Shown: positions 24,767 through 33,862, numbered from the stretch's first letter. The stretch: 64,000 bases of DNA from Parafrigoribacterium_A soli (GCF_040227235.1 NZ_JBELNZ010000001.1:558001-622000), one strand, 5' to 3'. Notes: generated by a model not told the origin, from the sequence alone. Numbers and translations: made by a program.

Positions 24767-26893
24767 ATGAGGTCCGTCGAAAGCGACTGGTCGAACGACG
24801 CCACTCTTCGGGCGATCGTGGAGTGCATGCTGCCGGCCGACGGCTTCCCCTCCGGCACCGAGGCGGGAGTCGTCGAGTTCATCGCCGGCCAATTCGTCAC
24901 AGACCGCAGCGATCGGATGCGCGCCCTCGCCGCCGCCATCGACGCGATCGGCGCCGAAGCGAGCGCCACGCGGGGCGTTCCGTTCGAGCGGATGGCGCAG
25001 CCCGAGCAGGACGAGCTTCTGCGCACCCTCGCCTCGGGAGACGGGCTCGTTGAGGCCATCGACCTGCTCGCGCTGCTCTGCGCCGAGGGCTACTACGCGG
25101 CGCGAGGCGCAGACGGTTCCGGCCCGGCAGGCTGGGCGGCGACCGGATTCCGCGTGCTGCCCGCAGGGGCCGAGTGGCCTGGTCCCGAGGAGGTGGTTGC
25201 GCCGACCATCGCCTTTGACGAGGCGGCCGAGCGCTACGACGCCGTGATCGTCGGAGCCGGCGCAGGCGGCGCGGCGGCGGCGCAGGTGCTCGCGGAGGCC
25301 GGCATGTCGGTGCTGCTCGTCGAGCGCGGCGAGTCCCTTTCGTCCGAGGAACTGCCGCTCGACCTGCTCCGCAGCGAGCGTTCCATCTCGGGCCTGCCGA
25401 CGAGAACGGGCGCGGATCCGATGGGTGACCCCCGGGTGATCGAAACGTCCACGGGAAGGCAGACCGTGTATCCGCCCGACCCGCGTTGGAGCGCGAACGC
25501 GATGGCCGTCGGCGGCGGCACCCGCGTGTTCGGCGCGCAGACCTGGCGCTTCAGCCCCGAGGACTTCCGGATGGCGTCGACCTACGGCGTTCCCGACGGC
25601 AGCTCACTCGCCGACTGGCCGATCTCCTACGACGACCTCGAGCCCTGGTATGACAGAGCCGAGCGGGAACTCGGAGTGTCGGGCGAGCAGGGGCACGATC
25701 GTTTCGCCGGCCCTCGCGCCCGGGACTACCCGATGCCGCCGCAGGCGCAGACCCTGGATGGCTCGGTGCTGGCCACGGGTGCCGTTCGGCTCGGGATGCG
25801 CACGGGCCCGGTGCCGCTCGCCATCAATTCGGTGCCGCACAACGGCAGGCCCGCGTGTGTGCGGTGCGCGCTCTGCGTCGGATACGCCTGCCACGCGGCG
25901 GCGAAGAACGGCTCGTTCAACACCGCGCTCCCCCGCGCGATCACCACCGGCCGCTGCGCCATGCTGACGCGGGTGACCGCCGAGCGCATCCTCACCGATG
26001 CGGCGGGCGCCGCGGTGGGCGTGAGCGTGGTCGCGCTCGTCGCGGGCGAGGTGCGCCGCCGTGAGGTGTTCGCCGATCGGATCGTCGTCGCCGCGGGCGC
26101 CATCGAAACCGCCCGGCTGCTGCTCAACAGCGCACACGGTCGCGAGCCGGATGGCCTCGGCAACGCGCACGACCAGGTGGGACGCAACCTGCAGGCCCAT
26201 GTCTACGCGGGGGCCGTCTCGCTCTTCGACGAGGTCGTGCAGGACGGTCTCGGGCCTGGCCCGTCGATCTCCTCCACCGACTTCCGCCACAACGTCCCGG
26301 GAATCATCGGCGGCGGCATGATCGCCAACGACTTCGTGCCCACGCCGCTCAACGTCTGGCACACGCTCTCGACGCTCGGCGTGATCGACCGCTTCGGCGC
26401 CGACAGCAAGCGCGGCATGCGCGAGCTGTTGTCGAGGATGCTGATGGTCTTCGGCCCCGTCCAGGAGATCCCGAACCCCGAGTCGCGCGTGCGCGTGGAC
26501 CCGGAGGTGCGCGACCGCTTCGGTTCGCCCGTCGCGCTCCTGAGCGGCGACATCCACCCAGAAGACCGCCGCGCCGCGAACATGCTCGCCGACCGCGCCG
26601 CCGAGTGGCTCGAGGCGAGCGGTGCCGCTCGCGTGTTCCGGATGAACGCGGACGAGCGTCCGGAGGGACCGAGCGGTGGCCAGCATCAGGCCGGCACCTG
26701 CCGCATGGGTGACGACCCGAGCACCTCCGTGACCGACCGCTGGGGTCGCGTCTGGGGACATCCGAATGTGCTGATCGCCGACGGCTCGGTGCACGTGACC
26801 AACGGCGGCGTGAACCCCGTGCTCACGATCATGGCGCTGGCCTACCGCAACGCGACGAAGCTCGCGGAGGAGTGGCGCGCCGAGGCCGGCTAG
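24767..26893 (+). CDS. Fused gluconate 2-dehydrogenase subunit 3 / GMC oxidoreductase
   Basis: A 708-residue fusion. Residues 1-130 match the gluconate 2-dehydrogenase subunit 3 family (LRAIVECMLPADGFPSG at the start); residues 155-705 are a GMC flavoprotein with the FAD motif YDAVIVGAGAGGAAAAQVLAEAG, a cysteine cluster CVRCALCVGYAC, and C-terminal GGQHQAGTCRMG and NGGVNPVLTIMALAYR with the catalytic His region. Such enzymes oxidise sugars or alcohols and pass electrons to the chain or to cytochromes. AAAGGGGA precedes the ATG. The same two domains are encoded by separate genes at 57473 and 58126. It overlaps the convergent multicopper oxidase gene by 4 bp. Confidence 0.88.
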   Translation: MRSVESDWSNDATLRAIVECMLPADGFPSGTEAGVVEFIAGQFVTDRSDRMRALAAAIDAIGAEASATRGVPFERMAQPEQDELLRTLASGDGLVEAIDLLALLCAEGYYAARGADGSGPAGWAATGFRVLPAGAEWPGPEEVVAPTIAFDEAAERYDAVIVGAGAGGAAAAQVLAEAGMSVLLVERGESLSSEELPLDLLRSERSISGLPTRTGADPMGDPRVIETSTGRQTVYPPDPRWSANAMAVGGGTRVFGAQTWRFSPEDFRMASTYGVPDGSSLADWPISYDDLEPWYDRAERELGVSGEQGHDRFAGPRARDYPMPPQAQTLDGSVLATGAVRLGMRTGPVPLAINSVPHNGRPACVRCALCVGYACHAAAKNGSFNTALPRAITTGRCAMLTRVTAERILTDAAGAAVGVSVVALVAGEVRRREVFADRIVVAAGAIETARLLLNSAHGREPDGLGNAHDQVGRNLQAHVYAGAVSLFDEVVQDGLGPGPSISSTDFRHNVPGIIGGGMIANDFVPTPLNVWHTLSTLGVIDRFGADSKRGMRELLSRMLMVFGPVQEIPNPESRVRVDPEVRDRFGSPVALLSGDIHPEDRRAANMLADRAAEWLEASGAARVFRMNADERPEGPSGGQHQAGTCRMGDDPSTSVTDRWGRVWGHPNVLIADGSVHVTNGGVNPVLTIMALAYRNATKLAEEWRAEAG

Positions 26894-28428
26894 TGTCCCC
26901 CGGCATGGTCCATGCTCATCGACGGTTCGCCCCCATCGGCGGTGATGACGTATTGGGCCATCATCCCCTGGTCCTCGTGCCAGAGCAGGTGGCAGTGATA
27001 CATGTACGGAGTCGTCGGGTCGACGAATCCACTGAACGGTACGAGCAGTTCGGCGACGCCGCGCGGCGGAATGAACACCGTGTCCTTCCGACCCGAGTCC
27101 TTCGCCTGCGACGGCCGAGCATTCATCGAGTGCACGTGAAACTGGGTGCCGTGGATGTGGAAGTTGTGCGCGCGGCTCGAGGTGTTGGTCACGATCCAGC
27201 TCTCGACCGCTCCCGCGGCCACGACCGTGTCGATGCGGCTCATGTCCATGGTGCGACCGTTGATGGTCGTATCGCCGAGCGTGAAATGTCGAGTGACCAC
27301 GACATCCGTGCGTGAAGGCGGCGTGACCGCGCGGAGCGACCGGGGAACGGCGATGCCTTGATCACTTGTCGCAGCACCCGTGATGCGCAGGATATCGAGA
27401 TGGTCCTCCGCGCCCGAATAGATGTTGTCGCCCGCGCTCATCCCGAGGTCGTACGGGGCTGAGCGCAACACGATGTCGGCGTCCTTTGGAACGCGCACGA
27501 GGATCTCGGCGCGCTCAGCGGGCGAGAGCAGGAGCGAGTTCAGCGATCTGGGTGTCGCGAGCAGGCCTCCGTCTGTGCCGACGAGCATGAACGTGTCTCC
27601 GGTCGAGAGTTCAAGGTTGTAGCAACGCGCGGTCGATGCGTTGAGGATGCGGAATCGCACGAGGGTCGTGGTGGCACTGAACCGAGCATGGTGGGTGCCG
27701 TTGACTACGACGGTGTTGCCTAGCCGGCCGATCGGTGACTGGGTCGGCGTTCCCGCCTGCGTTCCGCCGGGCACGACTGTCACGTCCTGCAGGATGAGCG
27801 GAATGTCGTCGACGCCATACTCGGCGGGCAACCCGGGATCGGAAGCCGGATCATCGACGAGGAAGAGCCCGGCGAGTCCGCGCCCCACCTGCAATTCCGT
27901 CTGCCCGTGAGGATGCGGGTGGTACCAGAGCGTCGCTGCGGGCTGGTCGATGCGCCACGCAGCGGTCCAGGTGGCTCCCGGGATGATCGTCTGGTGCGGT
28001 GTTCCGTCCTGGCTGGCGGGAAGAATCATCCCGTGCCAATGCGCGGTGGTCGGCAGTTCCATGCGGTTCGTGACGTGAATGCGCACCCGCTCACCCCTCG
28101 TGGCGCGAATCGTCGGGCCGAGGTAGACACCGTTGAACCCCATCGTGGCGAAGGAGACCCCGGGAACAAGTTCGGCCGCACCCTGCTGCGCACTGAGTCT
28201 GAACACCCGTTCGTCTCCCACGCGCTCCGAGGGAAGCAGCGGCGGAATCGCCAGAGATGACGAGAATGAACTGCCCTCATTGCGCGGAATGCCGTCGGTG
28301 ATCCACCACCCGCCGACTCCGACGAGCGCAAGACCACCGAGGCCGAGCAGTGCCGTCCGCCGACTGATCCGAACGGGTCCGGGGCCATCCGGTCCGGGGT
28401 GCACCGCGGGCGACTCGGTGGCGCTCAT
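26890..28428 (-). CDS. Multicopper oxidase (laccase/CueO-like)
   Basis: A 512-residue exported oxidase. A Tat-like signal (SRRTALLGLGGLALVG) lies near residues 22-40. All four copper-binding motifs are present: HWHG, HPHPHG, HNFHIHG and HCHLLWHEDQG, so type 1, 2 and 3 coppers can be held. The C-terminus is Met/His-rich (SMSMDHAGGH), as in copper-handling members. It oxidises Cu(I), Fe(II), Mn(II) or phenols with O2 outside the cell. Its start overlaps the SulP stop (ATGA), so it is third in the arsR-sulP-mco operon. Confidence 0.92.
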   Translation of the reverse strand: MSATESPAVHPGPDGPGPVRISRRTALLGLGGLALVGVGGWWITDGIPRNEGSSFSSSLAIPPLLPSERVGDERVFRLSAQQGAAELVPGVSFATMGFNGVYLGPTIRATRGERVRIHVTNRMELPTTAHWHGMILPASQDGTPHQTIIPGATWTAAWRIDQPAATLWYHPHPHGQTELQVGRGLAGLFLVDDPASDPGLPAEYGVDDIPLILQDVTVVPGGTQAGTPTQSPIGRLGNTVVVNGTHHARFSATTTLVRFRILNASTARCYNLELSTGDTFMLVGTDGGLLATPRSLNSLLLSPAERAEILVRVPKDADIVLRSAPYDLGMSAGDNIYSGAEDHLDILRITGAATSDQGIAVPRSLRAVTPPSRTDVVVTRHFTLGDTTINGRTMDMSRIDTVVAAGAVESWIVTNTSSRAHNFHIHGTQFHVHSMNARPSQAKDSGRKDTVFIPPRGVAELLVPFSGFVDPTTPYMYHCHLLWHEDQGMMAQYVITADGGEPSMSMDHAGGH

Positions 28429-30077
28429 GTGTGCGTCGCGGCGGCACGCCGGATGTGCGAGCGCGCGTGATCGACGGCCGGCGCCAGTTCGGCAAACAGG
28501 TGGTTCGAGTGCCGCAGCGAACCGATGACGCCGAGCCGATCGAGGAGCTGGAGATGTTGCGGCCGCACCCCCTTGATCAGCACTGTGACGCCGCGCTGCT
28601 CGAGAGCGGCGACGAGCTCGCTCAGCGTGTGCGCCCCGGTCGCGTCGATGAGCTGAAGCTGTGACAGCCGCAGAATCACCACCTCGATGCCACCATGGCC
28701 CGCGATGCGCTCGAGCAGGCGCTCGGCGGCGCCGAAGAACAGCGAACCATCGATCCGGAAGAGGGCGATCCGTTCATCGCCGGGCTGGGGCTCGCCCGCA
28801 AGCTCCTCTCGATGCACGCCGCTCGCGGCGCTGAGTGCCCTCAGAGCGAAGAAGGCGGCGACGGCGATTCCGATGCCGACGGCGACGATGAGGTCGAAGC
28901 TCACCGTGATGATCGCGGTGACGACGAAGACGACAGCATCCGATCTCGTGGATCGCACGACCATGCGGACCACTCTCGGTGAGACCATCCTCGCCGCCGT
29001 CACCATCAAGACACCCGAGAGCGCTGCAAGCGGAATGATGGCAACGACGGTCGCAGCGAGGTAGACCACGAACAGCAGGGCGAGGGCGTGGACGACGGCC
29101 GCAAGTCGGGTTCGCGCGCCCGAACGCAGGTTGACGGCGGTGCGCGCGATCGCGCCGGTCGCAGGCATACCGCCAAAGAACCCCGAGACGATCGAGGCCA
29201 GGCCCTGACCGACCAACTCGCGATCCGCGTTGTACGGCCCGGTATCCGCCATCGACGCGGCCACCCTGGCGGACAGCAGGGACTCGATCGCGGCCAGAGC
29301 GGCCACGGCGAAAGCCGGACCCGCGAGCGCGGCGAGGCCACCCAGGTCCGCCCAGGGCAGGGATGGCGCGGGCAACGAGTGCGGCAACTCCCCGATCGTC
29401 GCGAGGGGAAGTACCAGGAGCGCGGCTGCCGTGGTCACGACGACGATCGCGATGAAGGATGCGGGAAGGCGCCCGCTCACCCGCCCCAGAACCACCATCA
29501 CGAGAGCCACCGCCGCGACGACGGCGAGGGGAACCAGCGCGATGGGCCAGTCGGCCGCCGCGAGCGATTCAAACGCCGCCACGACCGCATTCGTGCTGCG
29601 GCCCGAACCGCTCACACCGACCGCGGCCGGAACCTGCTGCAGGAAGATGATGATGCCGATGCCGATGGTGAAGCCCTCGATCACCGGCCACGGAATGTAG
29701 CTCACGGTGCGGCCGAGACGCAGGACTCCGGCGACGAGCACGATGATGCCGGCGAACACGCTGACGATTGCCACCGCTCCGACACCGTGGCTGGCGACGA
29801 TCGGCGCGAGCACCACGACCATCGCGCCGGTAGGCCCGGAAACCTGAACATTGGATCCGCCGAAGACCGCGGCGATCAGCCCCGCGACGATCGCCGTGAC
29901 CAGCCCCGCTTCGGCTCCGGCATCGGAACTGACTCCGAATGCCAGGGCCAGCGGCAACGCGACGATGCCGACCGTGACACCCGCGATCACATCGCCGCGC
30001 CAACTGGAACGGAGTCCGCGGTAGTCTCCGGCGCTGGGCAGGAGGGCGCTGAGAGAGGCGCGGGCGGGCGGGCTCAT
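28425..30077 (-). CDS. SulP-family inorganic anion transporter with STAS domain
   Basis: A 550-residue transporter with a SLC26/SulP membrane domain (about residues 20-400, GDVIAGVTVGIVALPLALAFG and SLLSARVAASMADTG) and a C-terminal STAS domain (about 435-535; VVILRLSQLQLIDATGAHTL with the usual DATG). It imports sulfate, bicarbonate or another anion. ATG overlaps the ArsR stop and its stop overlaps the multicopper oxidase start, so three genes are tightly coupled. Confidence 0.92.
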   Translation of the reverse strand: MSPPARASLSALLPSAGDYRGLRSSWRGDVIAGVTVGIVALPLALAFGVSSDAGAEAGLVTAIVAGLIAAVFGGSNVQVSGPTGAMVVVLAPIVASHGVGAVAIVSVFAGIIVLVAGVLRLGRTVSYIPWPVIEGFTIGIGIIIFLQQVPAAVGVSGSGRSTNAVVAAFESLAAADWPIALVPLAVVAAVALVMVVLGRVSGRLPASFIAIVVVTTAAALLVLPLATIGELPHSLPAPSLPWADLGGLAALAGPAFAVAALAAIESLLSARVAASMADTGPYNADRELVGQGLASIVSGFFGGMPATGAIARTAVNLRSGARTRLAAVVHALALLFVVYLAATVVAIIPLAALSGVLMVTAARMVSPRVVRMVVRSTRSDAVVFVVTAIITVSFDLIVAVGIGIAVAAFFALRALSAASGVHREELAGEPQPGDERIALFRIDGSLFFGAAERLLERIAGHGGIEVVILRLSQLQLIDATGAHTLSELVAALEQRGVTVLIKGVRPQHLQLLDRLGVIGSLRHSNHLFAELAPAVDHARSHIRRAAATHT

Positions 30078-30442
30078 GGAGCGCTGGGGATGGCGGGCAG
30101 GTCCCGCACCGAGGTGAGCTGTTCCTGGGACACGCTGAGCACCTCGGAGAGCAGTTGCCGGGCGACCCGCAGCAATTCTGCGACCTGGGGGAAAGCGAGG
30201 CGGTAGTAGACGACGCTCGCCCTGCGCTCGGACAGGACCAGCCGGTATCGGCGCAGCACACCGAGATGCTGCGAGAGGTGCGAGGCCTCGAGACCGGTGT
30301 CCGCGAGCATCTGCGCGACCGAGGCCTCATCGCAGGCAGACAGGATCTCCAGAATGCGGATGCGATACGGATGAGCGAGCCCCTTGAACAGGTTCGCTTT
30401 GATCTCGTAGAGCGGTCGCTCCTTGTCACCGAGCACGGTCAC
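30074..30442 (-). CDS. ArsR-family regulator
   Basis: A 122-residue winged-helix protein: LFKGLAHPYRIRILEILSACDEASVAQMLADTGLEASHLSQHLGVLRRY. One cysteine (SACDEA) lies in the helix where ArsR/SmtB proteins often have metal or redox cysteines, but the usual CxC pair is absent. It heads the arsR-sulP-mco operon. GTG 30442 or the next GTG two codons later may be used; GAGG precedes the second better. Confidence 0.88.
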   Translation of the reverse strand: MTVLGDKERPLYEIKANLFKGLAHPYRIRILEILSACDEASVAQMLADTGLEASHLSQHLGVLRRYRLVLSERRASVVYYRLAFPQVAELLRVARQLLSEVLSVSQEQLTSVRDLPAIPSAP

Positions 30443-30479
30443 ACCTCACGCTCCTCGCCTCGTGTTCGTCGAATGAATA

Positions 30480-30502
30480 GATGGAATGATGAATCCATCA
30501 TA
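30480..30502. promoter_or_regulatory. Promoter and operator-like repeat of the arsR-sulP-mco operon
   Basis: GATGGA (30480-30485) and TCCATC (30494-30499) form an inverted repeat with an 8-bp spacer. On the minus strand TATGAT (30497-30502) is a good -10. The overlap is what self-repression by the ArsR protein would need. Confidence 0.45.
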
Positions 30503-30545
30503 TCGGACGGGACAGAACACGACGAAGCGCAGCCGCAGCGGGGAC

Positions 30546-30586
30546 GTGTCACGGCGTCGAGTGTCGCGGCACGCAAGTGTCGCGGC
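30546..30586. repeat. Three short direct repeats near tRNA-Ala
   Basis: GTGTCACGGC, GTGTCGCGGC and GTGTCGCGGC lie at 30546, 30561 and 30577, spaced 15-16 bp. They sit about 45 bp beyond the 3' end of the tRNA-Ala gene. No function is evident. Confidence 0.4.
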
Positions 30587-30631
30587 GCCGAGTCACAGAG
30601 GCAGGCGCGCTGTCACGAGAGAAGCGCTGGG

Positions 30632-30704
30632 TGGACCCTAGGAGATTCGAACTCCTGACCTCCTCGATGCGAACGAGGCGCGCTACCAACTGCGCCAAGG
30701 GCCC
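30632..30704 (-). tRNA. tRNA-Ala (anticodon CGC)
   Basis: A 73-nt cloverleaf. Acceptor stem GGGCCCT pairs with AGGGTCC (one G-U), the D arm is GCGC-AGTTGGTA-GCGC, the anticodon stem CCTCG/CGAGG holds the loop TTCGCAT with anticodon CGC, and the T arm contains GTTCGAATC. The CCA end is not encoded exactly (ACCC follows the stem). Confidence 0.93.
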
Positions 30705-30755
30705 TAGTGCGTAGCTACGTTATCACGCGCGCGGGGGCGAGATTTGACGTTCCGG

Positions 30756-31682
30756 TCAACCCGCTGCGGATGCACGGCGGCGTTGCAGCACGGCATCCAG
30801 ATCGGTTGTCACCGACTCGACCTCGTCGAGGTAGCCCATGCGGGCGAAACGGCTCGGGGCTGCGGGCGCGGCGGCCGGACGGATGATCGGGGTCACCTCG
30901 GGAGACTCGTGAGCCTCACGAAGGCGGCGCTCGGCTGCGGCGGCCGCGTCGCGGAGTTCGGCAGCGGCATCCAGCGAGGTCTCGAGAGCACGGTCGGGCT
31001 GCGGACGCGAGAGGTAGAGCGGCTTCGGCAGCGGCACGGGAGTCCAGCTTGAGTTGCGCAGCGGTTCGGCCGGCGGCTCCTGCAGCTTCACCGTGACGCG
31101 CACGGGTTCGCTGCGCACGCGCATGCCGCGGGCGAGCTCGGCCCTGGCGCGAGCGACGGCGGACATCTGGCCGAGCATGGCCAGAGCGCCGAGCGCGACG
31201 ACGGATGCCGAGGCGAGCAACAGCCAGCTGCCTGCCATCAGCGGCGCCACGCCGAAGCCCGCGGTGACGAGTGCGGCGAGGAGCACGAGCGAGGTGAGGG
31301 CCCTGGACCTGCGGAGCCGGCGGGACGCGGTCGAGCCGGGGGCGACATCCGCTGACAGTGCGGGGAGGCGCGCCGCGAGCTGGCGCGTCGCGGCGCGATC
31401 GGCGGCGGCGAGTTCTGCTCGGGCAGCGGCGGCCTCGCGCACCTGCTGCGCGCGCAGCAGCTTCTCCTGGGCCGCGGCGCTTCGGGCCGAGGTCTCGGCG
31501 CGCACCTGCTCGGGCAGCTCCGCTGTCTCGGCCATGATCCTCAGCGTCTGCTGCAGTCGCACCGCGTTGCGCTCTGTCGCCAGATACTCGCGGCGGCGGA
31601 ACCAGGTGGGCACGAGGTAGGCGAGCCAGAGCAGCGCGGCGAGCGCAATGACGATGCTCGAACCGAATCCATCTACTCCCAT
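30756..31682 (-). CDS. Membrane protein with coiled coil, unknown function
   Basis: A 308-residue protein: an N-terminal transmembrane helix (SSIVIALAALLWLAYLVPTW, about residues 8-27), an Ala/Arg/Glu-rich coiled coil (about 55-110), two further hydrophobic helices (about 128-170), and a cytosolic proline-rich tail ending in DEVESVTTDLDAVLQRRR. Proteins of this build, next to tRNA-Ala and galU, are common in related actinobacteria, but no function is known to me. TACCTT (31689-31694 on the complementary strand) lies 6 nt before the ATG, fitting a leaderless mRNA. Confidence 0.75.
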   Translation of the reverse strand: MGVDGFGSSIVIALAALLWLAYLVPTWFRRREYLATERNAVRLQQTLRIMAETAELPEQVRAETSARSAAAQEKLLRAQQVREAAAARAELAAADRAATRQLAARLPALSADVAPGSTASRRLRRSRALTSLVLLAALVTAGFGVAPLMAGSWLLLASASVVALGALAMLGQMSAVARARAELARGMRVRSEPVRVTVKLQEPPAEPLRNSSWTPVPLPKPLYLSRPQPDRALETSLDAAAELRDAAAAAERRLREAHESPEVTPIIRPAAAPAAPSRFARMGYLDEVESVTTDLDAVLQRRRASAAG

Positions 31683-31765
31683 GCACCTAAGGTACGAGGC
31701 CGTAGCGCTTATCGGCCGCCGCGCGGAGGGTGTGTCCGCACCCGACCGCCCCTCATTCCCGACGC

Positions 31766-31820
31766 GAGATGCCAGTCGTGGGGGTTATTCCCGCGCCATG
31801 GCACCCACAACTGGCATCTC
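31766..31820. repeat. 55-bp palindromic intergenic repeat, copy 2
   Basis: Left arm starts GAGATGCCAGTCGTGGGG, right arm ends CCACAACTGGCATCTC; two mismatches over 19 bp. The right 40 bp are identical to copy 3 at 32709-32763. It ends 30 bp before the -10 box of the next gene. Confidence 0.88.
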
Positions 31821-31862
31821 ACGGCCATAGGCCGGGCCCGAGAGCGGGCGTAGCCTGTGCGC

Positions 31863-32492
31863 ATGCGTCCGGATGCGGCCCCTCGGACGGCGGGGAAATC
31901 GACAACCCTCCGCCGCCTCGCCCAGCCCTGGACGCTCATCCTCGTCACCACCGGACTCTTCCAACTCTTCCGCGGCGCCCCGATCGACGCGGCATTCTTC
32001 CTCTGCATCGCAGCCCTCCTGCTGGCGGATGCCCTGGGCTGGCTTCGCGTGTCCGGCGCAGCGAGGCCACGCGCGGCCTGGCTCCTCGCCGCGGGCATCC
32101 CGCTCACGATCGCTCTCGTGCTCGCCCCGCGCCACAGCGTCGTCGAGGGGATCATCGTCTCCGCGATCGGCCTGACGGTGCTGGTCTTCGCGTGGGGATC
32201 GGCCGCTGGCCCAACCGGCACCACGACCGAGGTCACGAGCACGCCCCGCACCACGATGTCCCCGGCCGTGCGACGAGCGGCGATCCTGTGGAGCACCGTG
32301 GGCGTGGTCTGCTGCCTGTGGGAGGTCACCTCGTTCCTGCTCGGCCTGCCGTCCCCTGCGGCGGCGAACGCTCATCCGAGCATCTCGGAGCTCTTCGATC
32401 CGATGCTCGACAGCTTCGAGGGACGAGCCGCTTTCACGGTGCTCTGGCTGCTTCTCGGGGTCTCCCTGCTGCGACGGCGGGGCCGACGATGA
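31863..32492 (+). CDS. Membrane protein, unknown function
   Basis: A 209-residue protein with about six hydrophobic segments and a cytosolic basic N-terminus (RPDAAPRTAGKSTTLRRLAQPW). No conserved motif was recognised. It overlaps the next small membrane gene by 4 bp (ATGA) and the pair probably acts together. TAGCCT (31851-31856) is 6 nt before the ATG, so the mRNA is probably leaderless. Two 55-bp palindromes flank the pair. Confidence 0.7.
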   Translation: MRPDAAPRTAGKSTTLRRLAQPWTLILVTTGLFQLFRGAPIDAAFFLCIAALLLADALGWLRVSGAARPRAAWLLAAGIPLTIALVLAPRHSVVEGIIVSAIGLTVLVFAWGSAAGPTGTTTEVTSTPRTTMSPAVRRAAILWSTVGVVCCLWEVTSFLLGLPSPAAANAHPSISELFDPMLDSFEGRAAFTVLWLLLGVSLLRRRGRR

Positions 32493-32692
32493 GAGACATC
32501 ACTATCGCGGGATTCCTCGTCTGCGCCGTCGCCGCCGTCGTGCTTGAGCTGCTCGCCCGACGGAGGCCCGACGACCTCGCGCCCGTGGGCACCCTCCTCG
32601 AGCGGGTGATGGCGACCCGCTCGGCCCGCATCGGCATCCTGTTGTTCTGGTGGTGGCTCGGTTGGCACTTCCTCGTCGGCCAGACTGTGTGA
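32489..32692 (+). CDS. Small membrane protein (DUF6186-like)
   Basis: A 67-residue protein with an N-terminal membrane helix (ITIAGFLVCAVAAVVLELLARR) and a C-terminal hydrophobic WWWLGWHFL motif. The middle reads APVGTLLERVMATRSARIG. This pattern resembles the small actinobacterial DUF6186 family; the name is from memory of its shape and not certain. It is coupled to the upstream membrane protein. Confidence 0.6.
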   Translation: MRDITIAGFLVCAVAAVVLELLARRRPDDLAPVGTLLERVMATRSARIGILLFWWWLGWHFLVGQTV

Positions 32693-32708
32693 AGCCCGTT
32701 CGACCCGC

Positions 32709-32763
32709 GAGATGCCACTTGTGGGGGTTATTCCCGCGCCATGGCACCCACAACTGGCATCTC
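32709..32763. repeat. 55-bp palindromic intergenic repeat, copy 3
   Basis: Same architecture as the copies at 11670 and 31766: GAGATGCCACTTGTGGGG on the left and CCACAACTGGCATCTC on the right. It lies 16 bp after the stop codon of the small membrane gene and 52 bp before the -10 of the next gene. Confidence 0.88.
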
Positions 32764-32830
32764 GCATGAGTCAACGGGGCCGGGATAGCGCGGCGGGAAT
32801 AGGGGGCAACGCGCGTACGCTGAACGGATC

Positions 32831-33862
32831 ATGAAGCGCATCGGGTTCCTCTCCTTCGGCCACTGGCAGCCCTCCCCCGGAGCGCAGGCGCGAACCGCGA
32901 GCGACGCCTTGCTGCAGACCATCGACCTCGCGGTTGCCGCCGAGGAGCTCGGCATCGACGGCGCCTACGTGCGCGTGCATCACTTCGCGCGGCAGCTCGC
33001 CTCGCCCTTCCCGCTGCTGGCGGCCATCGCAGCCCGCACGAGCCGCATTGAGATGGGCACCGGCGTGATCGACATGCGCTACGAGAACCCGCTCTACATG
33101 GCGGAAGAGGCCGCGGCCACCGACCTCATCAGCGGCGGTCGACTGCAGCTCGGAGTGAGCCGCGGATCACCCGAGACCGCCCTGCGCGGCTACGAGTCGT
33201 TCGGCCACGTGCCCGATGCGGGCTCCGACGACAGCAGAACGGATGCCGACATGGCCCGCGCACACACCGCGCTGTTCCGTGCGGCGATCGCCGGTGCAGG
33301 CGTCGCCAACGCCAACCCGCAGATGACCGGCATGTCGGGCGCGCTCGCAATCCAGCCGCGTTCGGAGACCCTGTCCCAGCGCATCTGGTGGGGCGCGGGA
33401 AGCCGCGCAACCGCGGTCTGGACGGCCGAGCAGGGCATGAACCTCATGAGCTCGACACTGCTCACCGAAGACACGGGGGTGCCATTCGACGAGCTTCAGG
33501 CCGAGCAGATCGGCCTGTTCCGCGACACCTGGGCGAGCGCGGGCCACGACTTCGAGCCCCGGGTGTCGGTAAGCCGCAGCATCCTGCCGATCACGACCGA
33601 GGTCGACCGGGAGTACTTCGGCGGAATGGCCGACGGCGAGCGCAGCGACCAGGTCGGCTACATCGACGGCGGCATCGCGCGCTTCGGCAAGACCTATGTC
33701 GGTGAGCCCGATGCGATCGTCGAGGAACTGCTGAAGGATGCCGCGGTCGCATCCGCAGACACGGTGTTGCTCACGGTGCCCAACCAGCTCGGCGTCGAGT
33801 ACAACACACACCTGCTCGAGACCATCGTGCGGGATATCGCACCGGCGCTCGGCTGGCGCTGA
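32831..33862 (+). CDS. LLM-class (luciferase-like) flavin/F420-dependent oxidoreductase
   Basis: A 343-residue TIM-barrel protein of the bacterial luciferase-like family. Typical stretches: AEELGIDGAYVRVHHF near residue 37, RTSRIEMGTGVIDMRYENP, and GGRLQLGVSRGSPE. Actinobacterial members use FMN or F420; which one cannot be decided here. The substrate is unknown. TACGCT (32816-32821) ends 9 nt before the ATG. Confidence 0.88.
   Translation: MKRIGFLSFGHWQPSPGAQARTASDALLQTIDLAVAAEELGIDGAYVRVHHFARQLASPFPLLAAIAARTSRIEMGTGVIDMRYENPLYMAEEAAATDLISGGRLQLGVSRGSPETALRGYESFGHVPDAGSDDSRTDADMARAHTALFRAAIAGAGVANANPQMTGMSGALAIQPRSETLSQRIWWGAGSRATAVWTAEQGMNLMSSTLLTEDTGVPFDELQAEQIGLFRDTWASAGHDFEPRVSVSRSILPITTEVDREYFGGMADGERSDQVGYIDGGIARFGKTYVGEPDAIVEELLKDAAVASADTVLLTVPNQLGVEYNTHLLETIVRDIAPALGWR

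Noticed and set aside
30546..30586. CRISPR-like short repeats
   Set aside because: Units are 10 bp at 15-16 bp spacing, far shorter than CRISPR repeats, and no cas genes are nearby.
30632..30704. tRNA-Ala as an integration site for a mobile element
   Set aside because: No integrase, no direct repeat of the tRNA 3' end, and flanking genes look like ordinary chromosome.
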